Part shown: piece after piece, positions 58,954-64,000 of the stretch | How the letters are laid out: every line of letters starts with the position of its first letter | Numbering within the stretch: the first letter of the stretch is position 1 | Assembly (NCBI RefSeq): GCF_027945075.1 | Contig: NZ_CP116034.1 | Span: 3,906,001 to 3,970,000 of the forward strand | Origin: Chryseobacterium sp. CY350 | Lineage (GTDB): Bacteria > Bacteroidota > Bacteroidia > Flavobacteriales > Weeksellaceae | Direction: 5' to 3' | Length of the DNA stretch: 64,000 bases | Notes under the pieces: generated by a model | Database searches by the model: none | Told to the model about the DNA's origin: nothing | The model's input: only the letters and a program-made list of their open reading frames with translations | Translations under genes and position numbers: made by a program

Positions 58954-61305
58954 ATGAAGAGATATCTACTGTTGTTTTTATTATTTCTCGTCAGTACATT
59001 TTCTAATGCACAAACAGCAAAACAAAAAAGAATACAATCTGCAAAAAATTCAGTTCCGTCATCATCAGCAAAAGCCGGTGATTTGATCGACGTTAATGTT
59101 CCTCCTTATCCTGCGTCAAATTATACCCCGTCACAGTTGGTTATTGACGTACTTGTAGGAACTACCTCTAATTGCGGAACTCCAAATATTACGAATGTCA
59201 CCGTTTCACCAAATCAACCTGTTACCGATACAGAAAGATTTTGGGGATATTTCAATAAAGGTACTTCGAATTTCCCTTTTGCTGAAGGTATCGTACTAAC
59301 AACGGGTACGGCAAGATTGGCAGGAAATACTCCGGAGGGACAGCTCGGAGTGAATTTAACTACCGGCACTGATCCAGATCTTGAAGCTGCCTTAGTTGGC
59401 AGTTTATTAAATCTGGAAGATGCAGTAATACTGGAATTTGATTTCGTTCCTACTAGCACCCAGATGAAGTTTAATTATATTTTTGCTTCTGAAGAATACG
59501 ATGGTGGATTTCCTTGCTCAGGTTATGAGGATGCTTTTGCTCTTCTTTTAAAACCAAATACACCGGGAAGCACATATACCAATCTTGCGGTATTACCCGG
59601 AGGTGCAGGTCTTGTTACCGCTACCAACATCGTACCAGCAAGTTTTACTTGTGGGCCCATCAATGCACAATATTACGAAACATCATCACCAACCAATCAA
59701 ACAAACCTTTATGGGAGAACAGTTCCTTTAACAGCTTCTGCGACGGTGATTCCTGGTCAGTCTTATCATATTAAAATGGTAATGGCTGATGATAATGATG
59801 GTACTCATGATTCAGCGGTGTTCTTAGAAGCCGGATCTTTCGATATCGGAGTGAATTTATTAGATCCTTCGGGAGCGGTTTTACCTGCTGAAATTAATGT
59901 TTGTGACAGTGTTCCCCAAGTAATCACTGCTTCTACAAGTGGACCCAACTTGGTGTATCAATGGTTTTTAAACGGAACTTTAATTCCGGGAGCCAATACC
60001 AATACCATTACAGCAATTCAGCCGGGAACTTACAAAATTGAAGTAAGTGTTCCGGGAAATCCTTGTCCGGGTTCGGCCTCAATTAAAATTAATGGTGGTA
60101 CAACGCCTGTAGCGCAGGATGCATCATTCCGTTTATGCTCGACTCCAGATATTACTACATTTGACTTAAATAGTGCAAAACCGCTGATAAGCCCAACTCC
60201 TAACGCAGTTTTTAGATTTTACGAAGTTCAGGCAGATGCAATTGCTCAGAATGGTAATTTTATTCAGGCTCCGGCTAATTTCAACGGAACTGACGGTCAG
60301 ATTCTTTATGTTGTGGTTTCGGATGGTGGTTTCTGTAGCAAAACTGTGAAATTAAATCTTATAAGAGAGGTTACACCGATTGCAGGAATTACGTCAACAA
60401 GAATCAGAGTTTGCCCGGGAGAATCTGTTACACTTACTGCAACAGGTGGTGTTACGTATTTATGGGATAATTTTCCAGGTAACGGAAATACACAAACTGT
60501 GACTGTACAACAGACTACAACATTTACCGTTTATGCAATAGGTGCGAAAGGTTGTAAATCTCTTTTGCCTGCAAAAATTGTTGTAGAAACAGTTCCTTCC
60601 ATCACATCTCCTTTGATGGATGTAGAAATGTGTATTGGTGATTCTATGGTTTTGGATGCAGGAGCTGGCAATAATTATTCTTATGTATGGAATACCGGAG
60701 CAGAAACACAGACGATCACTGTGAATCAATTGGGTATTTATTCTGTAGTTATTAGCAACGGTATCTGTCAGGAAGAATTTATCGTAAAAGTTCATGGAGC
60801 TTCTTCGCCGTTCTTCACAAATCTTAGCTACGAAAATAACACATTAACCGCTGTCGCAACTAATCCTTCAATTAACAATATTTACGGAGTTCTTGAGTAT
60901 TCGATAGATGATGGCGCGCACTGGCAAGATTCAAACATATTCAATAATCTTACAGATAATACAACCTATAATCTTTTAGTAAGAATAAAAGGGACAAGTT
61001 GTGTAGGTACAATAGAATTCTTTACTTTAGAGATCAACAACGTGATTACTCCAAATCAGGATGGTGTAAATGATGTATTAAATCTTTCTGGACTGACAGG
61101 TTTCAATAACTTCACAGGATCAGTTTACGACAGATATGGAGTTGAGGTATTCAGATTCTCAAAAGAAAGACCTATTTGGGACGGAACGGTTTCCGGAAAA
61201 AGATTACCAACTGCAACGTATTGGTATAAATTTAATTTTGAATACAACAAATCAAAAGTGCAGATGAGCAGATCTGGATGGATTATGTTGAAAAACAGAG
61301 AGTAA
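58954..61305 (+). CDS. Choice-of-anchor L, T9SS type B surface protein (copy 3)
   Basis: A secreted 783-residue protein, almost the same length as copy 1. Signal peptide MKRYLLLFLLFLVSTFSNAQ, choice-of-anchor L domain (about 45-300; FNYIFASEEYDGGFPCSGYE and AVFLEAGSFDIGV), Ig/PKD-like modules (VCPGESVTLTATGGVTYLW), and a type B sorting domain (NVITPNQDGVNDVLNL, then WDGTVSGKRLPTATYWYKF). It aligns to copy 1 along its whole length with no large gaps, so copies 1 and 3 appear to be the basic form. No catalytic motif seen. Confidence 0.9.
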   Translation: MKRYLLLFLLFLVSTFSNAQTAKQKRIQSAKNSVPSSSAKAGDLIDVNVPPYPASNYTPSQLVIDVLVGTTSNCGTPNITNVTVSPNQPVTDTERFWGYFNKGTSNFPFAEGIVLTTGTARLAGNTPEGQLGVNLTTGTDPDLEAALVGSLLNLEDAVILEFDFVPTSTQMKFNYIFASEEYDGGFPCSGYEDAFALLLKPNTPGSTYTNLAVLPGGAGLVTATNIVPASFTCGPINAQYYETSSPTNQTNLYGRTVPLTASATVIPGQSYHIKMVMADDNDGTHDSAVFLEAGSFDIGVNLLDPSGAVLPAEINVCDSVPQVITASTSGPNLVYQWFLNGTLIPGANTNTITAIQPGTYKIEVSVPGNPCPGSASIKINGGTTPVAQDASFRLCSTPDITTFDLNSAKPLISPTPNAVFRFYEVQADAIAQNGNFIQAPANFNGTDGQILYVVVSDGGFCSKTVKLNLIREVTPIAGITSTRIRVCPGESVTLTATGGVTYLWDNFPGNGNTQTVTVQQTTTFTVYAIGAKGCKSLLPAKIVVETVPSITSPLMDVEMCIGDSMVLDAGAGNNYSYVWNTGAETQTITVNQLGIYSVVISNGICQEEFIVKVHGASSPFFTNLSYENNTLTAVATNPSINNIYGVLEYSIDDGAHWQDSNIFNNLTDNTTYNLLVRIKGTSCVGTIEFFTLEINNVITPNQDGVNDVLNLSGLTGFNNFTGSVYDRYGVEVFRFSKERPIWDGTVSGKRLPTATYWYKFNFEYNKSKVQMSRSGWIMLKNRE

Positions 61306-61322
61306 TCTTAGAAATTATACAT

Positions 61323-61358
61323 AAAAATAGCCTTTCAGTTTTGAAAGGCTATTTTTTT
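61323..61358. terminator. Bidirectional terminator between anchor-L copy 3 and rsmA
   Basis: A perfect 15-bp stem (61323-61337 with 61342-61356), 4-nt loop, A-run on the left and T-run on the right, between convergent stop codons. Confidence 0.9.
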
Positions 61359-61373
61359 ATGAGGTTGAATGAT

Positions 61374-62144
61374 TTATATATTTTCTTTCCAAAGTTGCGT
61401 AAAGCTGATAAAATCTGATACACTTAGTTCTTCAGCTCTTTTATCCATAAATTCATGGGTTTTTAAAACTTCTGGAATATTCAGAACTTTCCACGAATTA
61501 GAAAGCTTTTTTCGTCTCTGTCCGAATCCGGCTTTTACGATCTGTTTAAAAAGTACCTCATTACCAGCCAATCCTTCTTTTGGATTTCTAGTAAGCCTTA
61601 TAACTCCGGATTTTACTTTCGGGGGCGGATTAAAAACATTTTCATGAACTGTAAAAAGATAAGTAACATCGTAATAAGCCTGTACCAAAACAGAAAGTAT
61701 TCCGTAATCTTTCGTACGCGGAACCGCAGCAGTACGTTCGGCAACTTCTTTCTGGAACATCCCTACCATCTCCGGAACCTGCTCATAATAGTCAATGATT
61801 TTAAACAAAATCTGAGACGAAATATTGTAAGGGAAGTTTCCGATGATAGCGATCTGTTCTCCGTTTAAAAAACTAAAATCCTGTTTCAGAAAATCTCCTA
61901 CAAAAGTGTCATCAGTAGCTTTGTCGTAGTTTTTTTTGAGATAATCTATAGACTCTGTATCGATTTCAGCAAGATAGATTTGCTGTTCTTTTTTTAGAAG
62001 ATATTTGGTAAGCACACCCATTCCGGGACCCACTTCCATGATGTTGCTGTAGTTTTCAAAGCTCAGGCCTTCTACTATATTTTCTGCGATATTCTCATCT
62101 GTCAGAAAGTGCTGACCGAGATGTTTTTTTGCTCTTACACTCAA
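61374..62144 (-). CDS. rsmA: 16S rRNA dimethyladenosine methyltransferase RsmA (KsgA)
   Basis: A 256-residue enzyme that dimethylates the two adjacent adenosines in helix 45 of 16S rRNA during small-subunit maturation. The N-terminal KKHLGQHFLTDENIAENIV is the family signature. The SAM motif is IMEVGPGMGVLTKYLL, the acidic motif LAEIDTESIDYL, and the catalytic motif IGNFPYNISSQILFK (the NLPYN motif with Phe for Leu). The C-terminal helical domain starts at about 180. Full family length. Divergent from ftsX. Confidence 0.96.
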   Translation of the reverse strand: MSVRAKKHLGQHFLTDENIAENIVEGLSFENYSNIMEVGPGMGVLTKYLLKKEQQIYLAEIDTESIDYLKKNYDKATDDTFVGDFLKQDFSFLNGEQIAIIGNFPYNISSQILFKIIDYYEQVPEMVGMFQKEVAERTAAVPRTKDYGILSVLVQAYYDVTYLFTVHENVFNPPPKVKSGVIRLTRNPKEGLAGNEVLFKQIVKAGFGQRRKKLSNSWKVLNIPEVLKTHEFMDKRAEELSVSDFISFTQLWKENI

Positions 62145-62236
62145 AGTTTATTTATGATTTCGTTAACAATGATTTTCTCTTATTCGTTCCAAATTTCGGT
62201 AGAATTTTTCTATTTTAGCCAAAAATTTTAATATTA

Positions 62237-63133
62237 ATGGCGAAATCTGTAGAAGAGTTTAATAAGAAAAGGCTTCGGTCTAGCAATATTACGGTCGTAA
62301 TAAGTATTGCCCTTGTGTTATTTTTGTTGGGATTAATGGGTTTGATTTTAATTAATGCACAAAAATATTCAGACTATCTTAAGGAGCAACTCGTTGTAAA
62401 TGCGTATTTTGACGAGAATTATGATCAAAAAGATTCTGCGAAAATAGTAAAATTAGAGTCAGATGCAGTCCTGCAGATCCAGAAACTAGAATCTGTAAAG
62501 AGAACGACTTATATTTCAAAAAAAATGGCTTCAGCTGAAGCTAAAAAAAGTTTGGGAGTAAACAGTGAAGCTTTATTTGAAGACGATATTTTTCCGGCTT
62601 CAGTAGAAATTGCTCTTAAACCGGAATACACAGACTCTACAAAGATTGGCGCAGTTTTGACGCAGATAAAATCAGTTCCGGGAATTGTAGATGTTAAAAA
62701 TGATTCAGATTCGCAAAAAATTTATGACAAATTAAACAAGATTCTAAAATGGATTTTAGCTTTCTGTGTATTATTTTTAGTTCTTGCGATCGTATTAATT
62801 AACAACTCAATCAGGCTAAAAGTATTTTCTAAAAGATTTATTATCAAGACAATGCAGCTTGTAGGTGCAAAGAGAAGATTTATTTTAACTCCTTTCATCA
62901 GAGAAGCACTTATTCTCGGTTTATTAGGAGCCGTTTTAGCACTTATTGCGCTGTCGGGTCTTTGGTATTATTTTACAACAACTATAAAAACTCCATTCGT
63001 ACAAGATACCAATCAGTATTTCTGGTTAGTACTTCTAATTTTCGGAGTTGGTATTTTTATTACAATATTAAGTACAATCGTTGCAACATGGAGGTTTTTA
63101 AGATCAAATGTTGACGACTTATATTACTCTTAA
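62237..63133 (+). CDS. ftsX: Cell division protein FtsX
   Basis: A 298-residue ABC-type permease that with FtsE couples the divisome to activation of cell-wall hydrolases. Four TM helices: TM1 at about 18-42 (VISIALVLFLLGLMGLILI), an extracellular domain of about 120 residues (SDYLKEQLVVNAYFDENYDQ, and VPGIVDVKND), then TM2-TM4 near 170-190, 225-250 and 262-285. The amphipathic C-terminus is as in FtsX. FtsE is not adjacent. It is followed after three bases by the DUF3098 gene and then uppP, a neighbourhood I recall from other Flavobacteria. Confidence 0.93.
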   Translation: MAKSVEEFNKKRLRSSNITVVISIALVLFLLGLMGLILINAQKYSDYLKEQLVVNAYFDENYDQKDSAKIVKLESDAVLQIQKLESVKRTTYISKKMASAEAKKSLGVNSEALFEDDIFPASVEIALKPEYTDSTKIGAVLTQIKSVPGIVDVKNDSDSQKIYDKLNKILKWILAFCVLFLVLAIVLINNSIRLKVFSKRFIIKTMQLVGAKRRFILTPFIREALILGLLGAVLALIALSGLWYYFTTTIKTPFVQDTNQYFWLVLLIFGVGIFITILSTIVATWRFLRSNVDDLYYS

Positions 63134-63136
63134 AAA

Positions 63137-63433
63137 ATGGGCAAAAAAACACATAAATTTTCCGCATCAGACTTTGGAACGGATAAAGAAGTTTCAGAAA
63201 ATAAGTCTTTCTACTTCGGACAGCAAAATTATAAATGGATGCTGATTGGCCTCGCTTGTATCGTTGTCGGTTTCCTTCTCATGATGGGACCTGATGCAAA
63301 TACAGTAGATGGAAAATTAGATCCGAACTCATGGAATGACGATATATTTTCGATCAGAAGAATCAGAATTGCACCTCTGTTAATTGTAACAGGTTTCGTT
63401 ATTGAGATATACGCAATTCTAAAAAGGAAATAA
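63137..63433 (+). CDS. DUF3098 membrane protein
   Basis: 98 residues. A polar N-terminus (about 1-30), two TM helices (WMLIGLACIVVGFLLMMG and IAPLLIVTGFVIEIYAIL) and, between them, a short loop with the conserved DPNSWNDDIFSIRRI. This matches DUF3098 proteins, which sit between ftsX and uppP in Flavobacteria. Function unknown; the location suggests a link to division or peptidoglycan precursor supply. Start ATG three bases after the ftsX stop. Confidence 0.88.
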   Translation: MGKKTHKFSASDFGTDKEVSENKSFYFGQQNYKWMLIGLACIVVGFLLMMGPDANTVDGKLDPNSWNDDIFSIRRIRIAPLLIVTGFVIEIYAILKRK

Positions 63434-63526
63434 AATTACTTTGTATAAAGATTAAATAAGTTAAAAGATTTGAATATTAATTTGAATCTTTTAATTTTTT
63501 TATCTGTAAATTTTTAATTATTTAAA

Positions 63527-64000
63527 ATGGATTTAATTCAGGCAATTATCATTGCTATCGTAGAAGGACTTACAGAATATCTGCCGATTTCGTCAACTGC
63601 TCACATGGGTTTTGCTGCCAATCTGATGGGATTGAAGGATGACGAGTTTCTAAAAATGTTTCAGGTTTCTATCCAGTTTGGCGCAATACTCTCCGTGGTT
63701 GTAGCGTACTGGAAGAAGTTTTTTGATCTGAAAAATCTCCAGTTTTATTTTAAATTGGGTTTTGCAGTGATTCCGGCATTGGTCTTAGGATATATTTTTG
63801 ATGATAAGATTGAAGCGGTTTTAGGAAATCAGATCGCCATTTCATCAGTTTTAGTTATAGGCGGTATTATTCTTTTGTTTGCAGATGAATGGTTTAAAAA
63901 TGCTGTTATTCAAGACGAAAAAGAATTATCAATAAAAAAAGCAGTGATCATCGGTTTTTGGCAATGTCTTGCGATGATGCCCGGAACAAGTAGGAGTGCG
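63527..64000 (+). CDS. uppP: Undecaprenyl-diphosphatase UppP, N-terminal part
   Basis: An open frame of 158 codons runs off the right edge. It begins MDLIQAIIIAIVEGLTEYLP and continues ISSTAH, the first catalytic motif of UppP/BacA. The visible part ends with MMPGTSRSA, the start of the second motif (PGxSRS). The enzyme dephosphorylates undecaprenyl diphosphate so the lipid carrier can be reused for cell-wall and polysaccharide synthesis; it also gives bacitracin tolerance. Several TM helices are present. About 100 C-terminal residues are missing. The start ATG at 63527 follows an AT-rich 93-bp gap after the DUF3098 gene. Confidence 0.95.
   Translation, partial: MDLIQAIIIAIVEGLTEYLPISSTAHMGFAANLMGLKDDEFLKMFQVSIQFGAILSVVVAYWKKFFDLKNLQFYFKLGFAVIPALVLGYIFDDKIEAVLGNQIAISSVLVIGGIILLFADEWFKNAVIQDEKELSIKKAVIIGFWQCLAMMPGTSRSA

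Noticed and set aside
1..64000. tRNA, rRNA, riboswitch, phage or insertion sequence genes
   Set aside because: I looked through the intergenic regions and saw no cloverleaf with a T-arm GTTCGAAT-type motif, no transposase or integrase frames and no rRNA-like sequence; a tool-based scan could still find a small RNA.

Overview
The window looks like a chromosomal segment of a Flavobacteriia member, most likely Chryseobacterium or a close Weeksellaceae relative. The DNA is AT-rich. Many genes are preceded by the Bacteroidetes -7 element TAnnTTTG. Seven secreted proteins carry type IX secretion (T9SS) C-terminal sorting domains. Several gene neighbourhoods are typical of that group: ftsX-DUF3098-uppP, nif3 beside a coiled-coil zinc-ribbon-family protein, a fused E1 alpha/beta dehydrogenase and an exonuclease-DnaE fusion. 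The genus is inferred from recalled family resemblance, not from a search.

Layout. 1-12.6 kb: the end of a DUF808 protein, an acyltransferase-3 membrane protein, a small hypothetical, grpE-dnaJ, an Nramp metal transporter with a palindromic operator candidate over its promoter, a DUF937-OmpA envelope protein, proS, a Gly/Trp/Tyr-rich lipoprotein with a FadL/OmpP1-type porin, a ZIP transporter and a methyltransferase. 12.7-21.3 kb: a THUMP RNA methyltransferase, a small membrane protein, a strict 21-bp tandem repeat array (20 units), a family 2 glycosyltransferase, a methionine gamma-lyase-like enzyme divergent from an Lrp/AsnC regulator, a bestrophin-like channel and the E1 alpha/beta fusion. 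21.5-26.2 kb: a 1555-residue DNA polymerase III alpha with an N-terminal proofreading exonuclease.

26.5-34.9 kb: three tandem T9SS type A surface proteins (fibronectin III, jelly-roll and GEVED-type modules) with closely related sorting domains. 35-42.9 kb: a tiny membrane protein, a six-TM potassium channel with a zinc-ribbon tail, nif3 and its coiled-coil partner, an acyl-CoA ligase, an acyl-CoA dehydrogenase and a DUF4349 lipoprotein. 43.3-52.6 kb: a secreted reprolysin-like metalloprotease, prfC, an MFS transporter, a CPBP protease, rdgB, and an rnz-TIGR02757-DUF1003-like cluster. 52.7-61.3 kb: three tandem paralogues of choice-of-anchor-L, T9SS type B proteins, the middle one enlarged by an internal duplication of about 753 bp. 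61.4-64 kb: rsmA, ftsX, a DUF3098 protein and the start of uppP.

Most of the window is housekeeping or envelope genes. I see no phage, insertion sequence, CRISPR array, rRNA or tRNA. The least explained items are the 21-bp repeat array at 14.3-14.7 kb, the three anchor-L paralogues, the mntH operator candidate, and a pattern in which four proteins (DnaJ, ProRS, the Nif3 partner and the PHP domain of DnaE) have lost metal ligands their families usually carry.
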